A stretch of DNA of 8,348 nt from an uncultured Eubacteriaceae bacterium (GTDB lineage Bacteria; Bacillota; Clostridia; Lachnospirales; CAG-274), in NCBI GenBank assembly GCA_947565475.1, contig CANOGI010000088.1, positions 1 to 8,348 of the forward strand, written 5' to 3'. Under the pieces are notes generated by a model, which had not been told where the DNA came from, searched no databases, and was given only the letters and a program-made list of their open reading frames with translations. The stretch's first letter is position 1. Each line of letters begins with the position of its first letter. Shown here in pieces: positions 1 through 6,905 of the stretch. Made by a program: the position numbers and the translations under genes.

Positions 1-25
1 AATAATCAAGTCTTTTTCGCTAACT

Positions 26-83
26 GTAACATATGTGTAACATTTTCGAGATTTTTGTAACAAAATAAATTAGAAAAGTAACA
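26..83. repeat. Four short direct repeats of GTAACA
   Basis: The hexamer GTAACA occurs at 26-31, 37-42, 57-62 and 78-83, with start-to-start distances of 11, 20 and 21 bp, close to whole turns of the helix. The first two are both preceded by T (TGTAACA). The stretch is otherwise AT-rich and non-coding. It could be a binding-site cluster for a regulator of a gene beyond the left edge, or chance in low-complexity DNA. Confidence 0.4.
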
Positions 84-133
84 AAAAAAACATCCGTCAA
101 ACCCGCTTAACAAGCTGGTTTGACCCGTTTTTT
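83..133. terminator. Bidirectional intrinsic terminator
   Basis: Perfect 8-bp arms GTCAAACC (96-103) and GGTTTGAC (117-124) enclose a further 4-bp stem GCTT/AAGC (105-108 with 112-115) and a 3-nt loop. A run of six T follows on the plus strand (128-133). A run of eight A precedes it (83-90), giving a T-tract on the minus strand. It could therefore stop transcripts arriving from either side. It may serve an unseen gene to the left and act as a backstop for the leftward efflux operon. Confidence 0.8.
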
Positions 134-360
134 CACAAACGCTTTCAAAACCCATTATAAAGTTAGTTTTATTACTTAAACTCGTCTGTACTTTAAAAAA
201 AATATCGGTTTCACCGTTTCTTTCTTAATAAATATTTTAAATAATCTCTTCTTAATTCCTACCGTGAGGGTGCCCCTAATATGTCAAAGGCTGTTTGCCG
301 CCGGTTAAAATTCCCCGAAATTTTATTTTCGCGGCGTCGTTTTGATTTTATATACATATG
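134..360. other. Non-coding spacer with one GC-rich hairpin
   Basis: No open reading frame with a ribosome site is visible. The only structure is at 297-335: outer arms GCCGC (297-301) and GCGGC (331-335) around inner arms AAAATT (307-312) and AATTTT (319-324). It stands out because the GC-rich arms sit in AT-rich DNA. It lies beyond the operon's main hairpin, so it could be a secondary terminator structure, but no T-tract follows it. The rest holds nothing I can name. Confidence 0.35.
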
Positions 361-398
361 AAACGAAGCGCCAAAGTTTACTTGGCGCCTCGTTTTTT
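361..398. terminator. Hairpin terminator after the RND pump gene
   Basis: Arms 361-374 and 382-395 pair over 13 of 14 positions, with a GCGCCAA/TTGGCGC core and a 7-nt loop. The hairpin starts about 15 nt after the pump stop codon, the usual place for the operon terminator. The longer T-tract (393-398) is on the plus strand. Leftward transcripts get only three T inside the stem and then CATATG. Termination may thus be stronger against transcription entering from the left, with the element at 83-133 as backup for the operon. Confidence 0.75.
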
Positions 399-409
399 AT
401 CGAACAGTT

Positions 410-3400
410 CTATTTTTCTTTATTAATTTTAGCGAGTTTTCTCTCCGCTCTCCTCGCGCGTCTTTTTTCTTTTCTTTTTCTGCGTCTTACTTTAATATTG
501 TTATAGCCCACATAAATCGTCGGAATAAATATAAGAGTAATAAGAGTAGATAATGTAAGGCCGTATACCATAACGGTAGCGAGCCCCGTCATCATCTCCG
601 CTCCCTCTTTTGTGCTGAGCATCATAGGAAGCATACCGAGCACTGTTGTAAGAGTTGACATAAGTATAGGCCTTAAACGCGCCGGCCCCGCTACTTTCAT
701 GGCCTCTGTATACTCAAGGTCTCTTTCCCTTATAAGGAGATTAGCGTAGTCAACAAGAACTATAGCGTTGTTTACAACGACTCCGGCGAGCATAATAAGT
801 CCCAAAAATCCCGTCATGGAAAGCGACTCGCCCGCTATGAAAAGGCCGAATATACCTCCCGTCATTGCGATAGGCATAGCCCCCATAATCATAAGCGGAT
901 AAGAAAACGCCTCAAACTGAGCGGCCATAATCATATACACAAGTAAAATAGCGAGTAAGAGAGCGTTCCCTAAAGCCCCGAAAGCCTCTCCCATCTCTTC
1001 CGAGTTCCCGCCGAACTCATAGCTGTATCCGTCAGGCATAATAAACTCGCTGTCAAGCTTGGCTTTAATCTGAGTGTTGGCCGTTCCCAAGTCGATTCCG
1101 TCAAGATTGGCTGTAACGGAAACATATCTCTGCTGATTATCCCTCGTAATGGTTGTTGGTGTATCCACTGACGTAATCGTGGCAAGTTCACTTAAAGGAA
1201 CAGTCGCCCCTCCAGATGTTGGGATAAGAATACTCTCAACGTCTTTAATGTAATTTATTTTATCGTTGTCGTGCATAACTCTTATATCATACTCGTCGCC
1301 GTCTATTTTATATGTTGTGGCGACAGAACCGTAAACCGCCGTTCTTACTATGCCCGCCACCGCGGAACTTGTAATTCCGTAGGCTGACGCTTTGTTTCTG
1401 TCAATATTTATAGTGGTCTGAGGAGCCGCCTCCTCAAGAGACGTCTTTACTTCCGTAAGTCCCGGAATTGTTTCCATAAGCTCCACAAACCCGTCGGCGA
1501 TTTCCTGAAGCCGTTCCGTCTCGTCGCCTAATATGTTAAGAGTGACACCTCCGCCCGAAAAACGGCCCGCGGCCCCTCCTGACTCCGTAACCTCTATATC
1601 GGCTCCGGCTATATCCTTAAACTTAGGCTTCATAGCTCTCGCCACATCGGCGGAGGTTCGCTCCCTGTTCTCTTTGTCAACAAGCTCTATGCTTATGGAG
1701 GCTGTGTCTTCCGAGCCGCCTGTCAAAGACGACATACCGCTTCCCCCGCCAGTTGAGAAAGATACGTTTTTAATTTCGGGAAACTCTGTTTCCCTGCATT
1801 CATCAATAATGTTTATAATCTTCCATGTAATCTCGCTTGTGGGCTCAAGCTTGCTTCCTGTCGGCATATCTATGGATATACTCACCATACCGGCGTCAGA
1901 GGATGGCATAAAATCCATTCCTACCGATGAGAAACAGCTTCCCGTTAATATCACAAAACCCACCATAATAAGCACGGTAATTTTTTTGCGTTTAAGTGCC
2001 TTGTCTAAAATAAATTTATAGCCAGCCTCAAGAGCGGATAAAATATATCCAACAAAATCAAGAGCCGCCGTAAAAATGTTTCTTCTCTTATGAACGTTTG
2101 CCGTGGCGTTTTCCGGTCTGAGAATAACTGAGGCGCACATCGGGACAAACGTGAGGGCCACAATAAGAGAAGATGTCAGTGAATATGTAATCGTTAATGA
2201 AAGATCGGTAAAAAGCTCTCCCGCCATACCGCCGAATACGGGAATAGGCAAAAATACGGCTACCGTCGTAAGCGTTGAGGCGAAAATCGCCGTTCCAACC
2301 TCTCTCGCTCCCTCTGACGCGGCTGTCTTTCTGTCAATGCCTTCCTCAAGCTTTTTATAAATACTCTCTAAAACAACTATGGCGTTGTCAACGAGCATAC
2401 CTATACCAAGAGTAAGACCGCCAAGACTCATAAGATTAAGAGTCATACCCGTAAAATACATAAGAGCGATTGTAGTTATAATTGAGATAGGCATAGCGAG
2501 ACCAACGACAAGGGTAGACTTGAAATTCCTTAAAAACAGATAAAGCACTATAACGGCAAACACGGCGCCTTGCAGGGCGGAAGTCACGACGTTTGAGATA
2601 GAGCTGTTAATCTGGTCGGCAGGGTCGTTTATAACAAGAAAATCTATGTCTGGATATTCCCTCTCCATTTTAGCGAGTTCTTTTAAAATTCCCTCGGACA
2701 TATCTACGGTGTTTCCCGTAGACGTTTTTCTTATGGCTAACTGAATACTCGGCTTGCCGTTTGTGTAAGACTCGCTTGAGGCTTCCTTATAAACCTCCTC
2801 AATATCAGCGAAATCCCTTAAATACACGATAGAACCATTACCCAGAGTGAAAGGAATGTTTTTAACCTCTTCCATATCCTTAAACTCGCCCTTCACACGT
2901 ATGGTAAGGTTTTTATCACCCTGCTCTATACTGCCCATAGGCGTGTTTGAGTTCTCAGCGGCGAGCATATTCGTCACCGTCGTTTCGGAGATACCGTATC
3001 CCCTTATTTTATCTTCCTGAAGAATAACCCTGTATTCTTTTTCCTGTCCTCCCATGACAGAAACACTTGAAACGTTTCCCTGACGCTCAAATCTGTCGGA
3101 AAGCTCATTCTCCACAAGACTTTTAAGGTCGTTGATATTCATTTTGTCACTTGATACGCTTATGCTCAGTGACGTCATTGAGTTAGGGTCGATTTTAAGA
3201 ATCATGGGCTCATTGGCATCATCGGGAAGACGCCCTTTTACAAGGTCTATATATTCCCTTACGTCCGAGGCGGCTGTGTCAATATCCGTGTCTGAGTCAA
3301 ACTGAATCATAACCATTGATGAGCCGTTAGACGTCGTAGAACTAAGCTCGTCAAGTCCTGACACGGTTCCTACGGCGCTCTCAATGGGCTCCGTAATAAG

Positions 3401-3586
3401 CTTCTCTATTTCCTCCGAGCCCACGCCGTCATAGCTAGTCATGACAAGAACAACGGGAATATTCATATTTGGATAAAGATCAAGTTTAAGACTCCCTATT
3501 GAGATAATACCGAACGCGACCGCCGCCAAAACACACATAAGTATGGTTACGGGACGCCTTACGGCGGTTTTGGATAAACTGTTCAT
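410..3586 (-). CDS. RND-superfamily efflux pump, permease subunit (AcrB/HAE1-like)
   Basis: This 1058-residue protein has the full length and twofold layout of AcrB-type proton-driven exporters. TM1 is near 12-32, followed by a large extracytoplasmic porter loop (about 33-330). TM2-TM6 lie in 333-487, TM7 is near 535-556, a second porter loop spans 557-866, and TM8-TM12 lie in 866-1026. The TM4 motif GMLVDNAIVVLE places the proton-relay aspartate at D400, followed by N401. In TM10 the motif VVVNNAIVLVDY has N939 where AcrB has its relay lysine (K940), a pattern I associate with SwrC/YerP-like pumps. The tail after 1031 is very basic. The second gene of the operon, it starts 2 nt after the adaptor stop. 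Substrate class (drugs, lipids, peptides) is unknown. The family call is firm; a name such as swrC is not justified. Confidence 0.95.
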   Translation of the reverse strand: MNSLSKTAVRRPVTILMCVLAAVAFGIISIGSLKLDLYPNMNIPVVLVMTSYDGVGSEEIEKLITEPIESAVGTVSGLDELSSTTSNGSSMVMIQFDSDTDIDTAASDVREYIDLVKGRLPDDANEPMILKIDPNSMTSLSISVSSDKMNINDLKSLVENELSDRFERQGNVSSVSVMGGQEKEYRVILQEDKIRGYGISETTVTNMLAAENSNTPMGSIEQGDKNLTIRVKGEFKDMEEVKNIPFTLGNGSIVYLRDFADIEEVYKEASSESYTNGKPSIQLAIRKTSTGNTVDMSEGILKELAKMEREYPDIDFLVINDPADQINSSISNVVTSALQGAVFAVIVLYLFLRNFKSTLVVGLAMPISIITTIALMYFTGMTLNLMSLGGLTLGIGMLVDNAIVVLESIYKKLEEGIDRKTAASEGAREVGTAIFASTLTTVAVFLPIPVFGGMAGELFTDLSLTITYSLTSSLIVALTFVPMCASVILRPENATANVHKRRNIFTAALDFVGYILSALEAGYKFILDKALKRKKITVLIMVGFVILTGSCFSSVGMDFMPSSDAGMVSISIDMPTGSKLEPTSEITWKIINIIDECRETEFPEIKNVSFSTGGGSGMSSLTGGSEDTASISIELVDKENRERTSADVARAMKPKFKDIAGADIEVTESGGAAGRFSGGGVTLNILGDETERLQEIADGFVELMETIPGLTEVKTSLEEAAPQTTINIDRNKASAYGITSSAVAGIVRTAVYGSVATTYKIDGDEYDIRVMHDNDKINYIKDVESILIPTSGGATVPLSELATITSVDTPTTITRDNQQRYVSVTANLDGIDLGTANTQIKAKLDSEFIMPDGYSYEFGGNSEEMGEAFGALGNALLLAILLVYMIMAAQFEAFSYPLMIMGAMPIAMTGGIFGLFIAGESLSMTGFLGLIMLAGVVVNNAIVLVDYANLLIRERDLEYTEAMKVAGPARLRPILMSTLTTVLGMLPMMLSTKEGAEMMTGLATVMVYGLTLSTLITLIFIPTIYVGYNNIKVRRRKRKEKRRARRAERKLAKINKEK

Positions 3587-3588
3587 TC

Positions 3589-5130
3589 CTATTCCTCCTC
3601 GCGCGCCGAAGCAGCCTGATTGTCATTTTTACCCTCCGTATCGGAGCCCCCTACTATATTAACGTCAGAGCCGTCGTGTACATATGACTGACCTTTAACG
3701 ATAATGCTTTCCCCAAAAGAAACGCCTGAAATAATCTCTATCTCGTCTCCGTTGTCAACTCCTGTTTCCACATTCTTTTTAACGGCTTTGTCGTTCTCTA
3801 TAACGTAAACATATTTATCCTCCCCGTTCTCAAGAACAGTATTTCTCGGAACGACAATAGTGTTATCCTTTTGGCTCTCAACAAAATGTATCTCGGCGAA
3901 CATTCCCGGTTTAATAGTTCCGTTGCCGTTGTCTATCTCGATTTTAACTGGATATGTTTTTGTATTGTCAGCGGATGGGGTAATTGTTTTAATTCTTCCT
4001 TTAATCACATAATCCCCTATAGTGGGAATAGTCACATCAACCTCTTGTCCCTGACTTATAACGTTAATAAGCTTTTCCGAAATGTTCACGTCAACCGTGA
4101 CTTTAGACATATCCTCAATAACAAAAGGAGCCGACTGAGCGCTTACCATATTAGTCTCGCTTATGTTTTTAGAGGTAATAACGCCCGATATAGGAGCTTT
4201 AACCGCTGTATCGTTTAACGTTGATCGTAAAATGCTTATCTGAGTTTGAATAGACTGTTTTGAGGCCACGGCTGAATTTACGCCCGCCTGAGCGGTCTCT
4301 CTGTTTTCTCCCGTCGTTTTGTTTACATAAATGTTATAATTCTCTTTAGCCTGCTCATAAGCCGTTTCGGCTCTCTTAACGCTGTTCTCGCTTTGAGATA
4401 AAGAATTCTGCGCCGTGGTCAGAGCGTTTTGAGAGTTGGCGAGAGAGTTCCGCGCCGTGTCATAAGCTTTCTGAGCTTGAGTATAAGCGAGTTCAGTGGA
4501 ATCAAAATCGCTTTTCGTAATCGTTCCGGCGTTATAAAGAATTTTCATGTTGTTATATTTCTCCGTAACGTTGTCTAATGTCGCTTTTGAGTTCTCAACA
4601 TTGTCCGTCGCCGTTTTAACAGCTATTTTAGCATTCTCAATAGATATTTTAGCGTTCTCATAGCTTGTGGCGGCGTTCTCCTTTTCCTTCTCGGCGTTCT
4701 CAACAGCCGTTTTAAGCGAGAGTTCCTGTGTCTGGTTTTGTCCTCCGTCAACGTGAGCGAGATTGGTCTGCGCGCTTCTAACTGAGGCGTCCGAAACATT
4801 AAGCTGAGCCTGTAGCTGTTTTATCTGGTCTTGAATATCTTTTTGGTCTAAAGTGAACATAACGTCTCCCGCCTTAACGGTATCGCCCACGTCATAATTA
4901 ACCTTTGAGACCTGCCCCGAAATCTTGCTCGTAACGTTTACGGTATCGTTAGGCTTTACCTGTCCGGCGTAAACAAGCTCACTTTTAATGGACGTGCTCT
5001 CGGCTATTTGCGCCTCGACAGCCGTTTTGTTTTCCTCCTGTTGCGGCGGCGCCTGTTCTTCTCCCCCGCAGCCTGTAATAACTGTAGACACAATTAAAAT
5101 TGATGCCGCTAAACTTCTGAAATATTTCAT
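3589..5130 (-). CDS. RND efflux adaptor (membrane-fusion) lipoprotein
   Basis: This 513-residue periplasmic-adaptor/HlyD-type protein links an RND pump to the rest of an export complex. Residues 1-20 form a signal peptide ending in the lipobox VITGC, so Cys21 should be lipidated and anchor the protein outside the cytoplasmic membrane. A first half-lipoyl segment lies near 62-98 (KISGQVSKVNYDVGDTVKAG). A very long helical region spans about 99-303, rich in Ala, Asn, Lys, Glu and Ser. The second half-lipoyl segment is near 308-335 (VKAPISGVITSK). A beta-barrel domain with KPGMFAEIHF (407-416) and a membrane-proximal domain (about 421-493) follow. The acidic, polar C-tail contains the next gene's ribosome site. 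Start chosen by AGGAGG at 5139-5144, 8 nt before ATG. First gene of the two-gene operon. The roughly 200-residue hairpin is longer than in AcrA-type adaptors. Confidence 0.93.
   Translation of the reverse strand: MKYFRSLAASILIVSTVITGCGGEEQAPPQQEENKTAVEAQIAESTSIKSELVYAGQVKPNDTVNVTSKISGQVSKVNYDVGDTVKAGDVMFTLDQKDIQDQIKQLQAQLNVSDASVRSAQTNLAHVDGGQNQTQELSLKTAVENAEKEKENAATSYENAKISIENAKIAVKTATDNVENSKATLDNVTEKYNNMKILYNAGTITKSDFDSTELAYTQAQKAYDTARNSLANSQNALTTAQNSLSQSENSVKRAETAYEQAKENYNIYVNKTTGENRETAQAGVNSAVASKQSIQTQISILRSTLNDTAVKAPISGVITSKNISETNMVSAQSAPFVIEDMSKVTVDVNISEKLINVISQGQEVDVTIPTIGDYVIKGRIKTITPSADNTKTYPVKIEIDNGNGTIKPGMFAEIHFVESQKDNTIVVPRNTVLENGEDKYVYVIENDKAVKKNVETGVDNGDEIEIISGVSFGESIIVKGQSYVHDGSDVNIVGGSDTEGKNDNQAASAREEE
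3594..3599 (-). promoter_or_regulatory. Ribosome site of the pump gene, inside the adaptor's last codons
   Basis: On the minus strand AGGAGG lies within the final Glu codons of the adaptor gene, 7 nt before the pump ATG. The adaptor stop TAG and the pump ATG are separated by only two bases. This fixes the pump start and implies translational coupling, keeping the two subunits in step. Confidence 0.85.
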
Positions 5131-5177
5131 TTTTCAATCCTCCTGTAAAAAATAAATATTTATTTTTGAGTTAGGAC

Positions 5178-5300
5178 GTACCTGAAAACTCTGTATTTAT
5201 ATAGACTCCTCCCAAAACTTTATAGCGATTACATAGCCTTGAGAAAATCTATCGCTGAGATTGTGTAAAAACTAAATTATTTATGGTGTATCTGAAAACT
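5178..5300. repeat. Pair of 13-bp direct repeats in the efflux operon leader
   Basis: GTACCTGAAAACT (5178-5190) and GTATCTGAAAACT (5288-5300) differ by one base and start 110 bp apart; on the transcribed strand they read AGTTTTCAGRTAC. Between them are inverted segments AGCGAT (5224-5229) and ATCGCT (5251-5256), and an orphan ribosome-site-like GGGAGGAG on the minus strand (5206-5213) with no start codon at a usable distance. They could be paired protein sites, or footprints of an insertion. Confidence 0.45.
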
Positions 5301-5308
5301 GTCATCAG

Positions 5309-5339
5309 TTATTGGGATAATATAAAAATATCTCAATAA
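5309..5339. promoter_or_regulatory. 31-bp dyad, candidate operator of the efflux operon
   Basis: Arms TTATTGGGATA (5309-5319) and TATCTCAATAA (5329-5339) are 11-bp inverted repeats with one mismatch, separated by 9 bp. The dyad lies over the expected transcription start of the candidate promoter whose -10 is at 5339-5344. That is a usual position for a repressor site. The TTG...CAA ends suit a MarR-type regulator, which is encoded next door. A neighbouring smaller dyad, AACTG/CAGTT, covers 5297-5310. Confidence 0.45.
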
Positions 5340-5367
5340 TTATAAGAGATAAAACACAATCACTTAA
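5339..5367 (-). promoter_or_regulatory. Candidate promoter for the adaptor-pump operon
   Basis: On the minus strand a perfect TATAAT (5339-5344) is preceded at 17 bp by TTAAGT (5362-5367), a poor -35 box. The start would be near 5332, giving a leader of about 200 nt before the adaptor ATG. The weak -35 makes this tentative. No strong terminator separates marR from this operon, so read-through from marR is also possible. Confidence 0.35.
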
Positions 5368-5612
5368 ATCTCTTTTTTTATTTTTATAATTTCTATCGCA
5401 TATTTTATAGTAAATAAACTTGAAACTAAATAAGCTTTATAAATATCCTCGCAGTCTATACATATGGATAAAAATAATTTTCAGCCCGTCTTTTTCTTTT
5501 TTAAAATTTATTAACTACAACATCTGCTTTTTTACAAAAAACTAATATAACAATAAACAAATTTCAATAAATCTGATACATCAGTAAATTCATTTGTTGG
5601 CTGTTAAAGATT
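5368..5612. other. AT-rich spacer between marR and the efflux operon
   Basis: No coding frame with a ribosome site is seen. A small dyad CTGAT/ATCAG at 5573-5584 follows the marR stop, but no T-tract comes with it, so it is not a convincing terminator. An AGAGAT/ATCTCT pair (5345-5350 with 5368-5373) flanks the candidate -35 region of the efflux promoter. Confidence 0.4.
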
Positions 5613-6593
5613 TTATAAATCGCTACAAACAGGATTAACACTAAAAGCCTTTATAAGATGCTCAATGGCCTCAATAACATTTTCCCGTTCCACATCTGAA
5701 AACCCGTCGAAATACATTTTAAGAACACTGAAAATACTTTCTTTTGTTTTCTCAATACTTTCAAGTCCTTTTTCTGTCAAACGTATAAAGACCCTGCGTC
5801 CATCGTCTCCCTCTTTGGGATATTCCTTGTAAAGAAACCCGCTTTTAACAAGCCTTGATATTGTAATGGAAATAGACGAACCGCTTAAATTTGTGTATTC
5901 CTCAAGCTCTGAAACCGTGTTAAGCCCAAGATATTTAATAATGTGCATAATGTAAAATCTTTTTTTGCTAAGCTCGTTTTCGCTCTCTTCTCTGGAACGT
6001 TCTTTTTTTAAAATAGAGTAATAATACTCGGCAAAACACATAAAGAATGTAAAAAATTTAAAAGCCAATTTAGAAGCCTCGTCCGAGTTCTCAAAATCCT
6101 TGTAATACTTACTGTTAATAATCGTGTTGTAAAAGTTATTTTTAGAGGCGCTCACGGAAACGCTTAGTTTGTTAATACCTTCCGAGGCGTCTTTTTTTCT
6201 TTCCGCAGAAAAAGAGATATATATTTTTTTAAATTCATCGACAGCGTTATCACCAAGTTCTTTTATTTGTTTAAGTCCCTCATCTGTAATTTTAAAATAC
6301 ATCTTTCTTTTGTCGTCTGAATCCTCTGGAACTTCCTTAATCACAAAATCTTTTTTTATAAGTTTGGATAAAATAATTGACAATGTGCTTTTACTTATGT
6401 TCATCTCCTCCGCCATTTCTGAAACGGTATTTTTTTCACTTAGCGCGAGAGATATAAGAATTTTTACCTGGCGTTCGCTTAAACCCTCTTTAATGTTAAA
6501 AGTATGATTATTTTTTATATATCTTGACTTATATTTTAAAACCAAGTCAAAAAGAAAAAGCATTTTTTCGGCGGCCACTTCGGATTTACTCAT
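5613..6593 (-). CDS. Tandem MarR-family transcriptional regulator (two winged-helix domains)
   Basis: At 326 residues this is about twice the usual MarR length and contains two complete MarR units. The first winged helix spans about 38-112, with recognition helix SKSTLSIILSKLIKK (67-81) and wing DDKRK (93-97). The second spans about 208-282, with SGSSISITISRLVKS (237-251) and DDGRR (263-267). The units align without a gap at an offset of exactly 170 residues. From NTVSE to the conserved EGL/KGL, 24 of 53 positions are identical by hand count. Both keep the Asp-x-Arg wing signature, so both may bind DNA. The helices at 1-30, 113-205 and 283-318 resemble the dimer-forming helices of ordinary MarR proteins, suggesting an intramolecular pseudo-dimer. 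The start has AAAAGGGG (6600-6607) 6 nt upstream. Position suggests it regulates itself and the efflux operon; repressor or activator is not shown. Confidence 0.92.
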   Translation of the reverse strand: MSKSEVAAEKMLFLFDLVLKYKSRYIKNNHTFNIKEGLSERQVKILISLALSEKNTVSEMAEEMNISKSTLSIILSKLIKKDFVIKEVPEDSDDKRKMYFKITDEGLKQIKELGDNAVDEFKKIYISFSAERKKDASEGINKLSVSVSASKNNFYNTIINSKYYKDFENSDEASKLAFKFFTFFMCFAEYYYSILKKERSREESENELSKKRFYIMHIIKYLGLNTVSELEEYTNLSGSSISITISRLVKSGFLYKEYPKEGDDGRRVFIRLTEKGLESIEKTKESIFSVLKMYFDGFSDVERENVIEAIEHLIKAFSVNPVCSDL

Positions 6594-6607
6594 AAAAAAC
6601 CCCTTTT

Positions 6608-6905
6608 CTCAAAATCCGTTAATAGACCTGTTCATATAGCCAATAAATTTAAAAACGAACAAGTTTGTTTGTCAAAAATCATTTGCTCTTTGTTTAAAGG
6701 TGGGCACGAAACCTCACTTCCCCGCTTGCTTATAATAGAGGGCAGTTTAAATAAGCTTTATAGTACACCCTTATTCCGTCTCATCGCTAAAATAATTTTC
6801 GCCTCGCTTATTTTTGCTATTTTTCAAATCTGTTGACCATAACATAAAAAACATTGGGTCTAAACACAGGCGGATATTTGTTTTATTATAAAATTATTAT
6901 ATAGT
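6608..6905 (-). other. Long (about 310 nt) leader upstream of the tandem-MarR gene
   Basis: If transcription starts from the strong promoter at 6912-6940, this stretch is an untranslated leader. It is less AT-rich than the DNA around it. Visible structures are a hairpin from TGTTGACC (6831-6838) with GGTC and AACA (6857-6866, 2-nt bulge), inverted GCTTAT/ATAAGC (6728-6733 with 6751-6756), and a near-palindrome at 6786-6802 whose core resembles the one at 6904-6918. An ATG frame of 27 codons (6854 down to 6771) lacks a ribosome site. I recognise no known riboswitch. Confidence 0.4.
6647..6675 (-). promoter_or_regulatory. Second candidate promoter of the tandem-MarR gene, with dyad in its spacer
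   Basis: On the minus strand, a perfect TTGACA (6670-6675) and TTAAAT (6647-6652, four of six consensus bases) are 17 bp apart. An inverted repeat fills the spacer: AAACGAAC (6653-6660) and GTTTGTTT (6663-6670), 7 of 8 pairs around AA. A start near 6640 would give a short leader of about 47 nt. The -10 is weak, so this is less certain than the upstream promoter. Confidence 0.5.

Noticed and set aside
26..83. CRISPR array or iteron origin
   Set aside because: Repeats are only six bases long and unevenly spaced; there are no spacers of constant length, no cas gene and no replication gene.
1533..2021. 162-residue plus-strand frame opposite the pump gene
   Set aside because: Antisense shadow of a clear RND gene, with no ribosome site or recognisable protein features. 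The shorter frames at 2103-2360, 970-1191 and 3871-4218 fail for the same reason.
5345..5380. Plus-strand terminator from AGAGAT/ATCTCT followed by a T-run
   Set aside because: The stem is only 6-7 bp and AT-rich with a 17-nt loop, and no plus-strand gene exists for it to serve.
6169..6507. 112-residue plus-strand frame opposite the tandem-MarR gene
   Set aside because: Shadow frame, Ser/Leu/Ile-rich as expected from complementing a Lys/Glu-rich gene.
6771..6854. 27-codon ATG frame in the marR leader as a leader peptide
   Set aside because: No Shine-Dalgarno sequence precedes either of its two Met codons, and composition is not distinctive.
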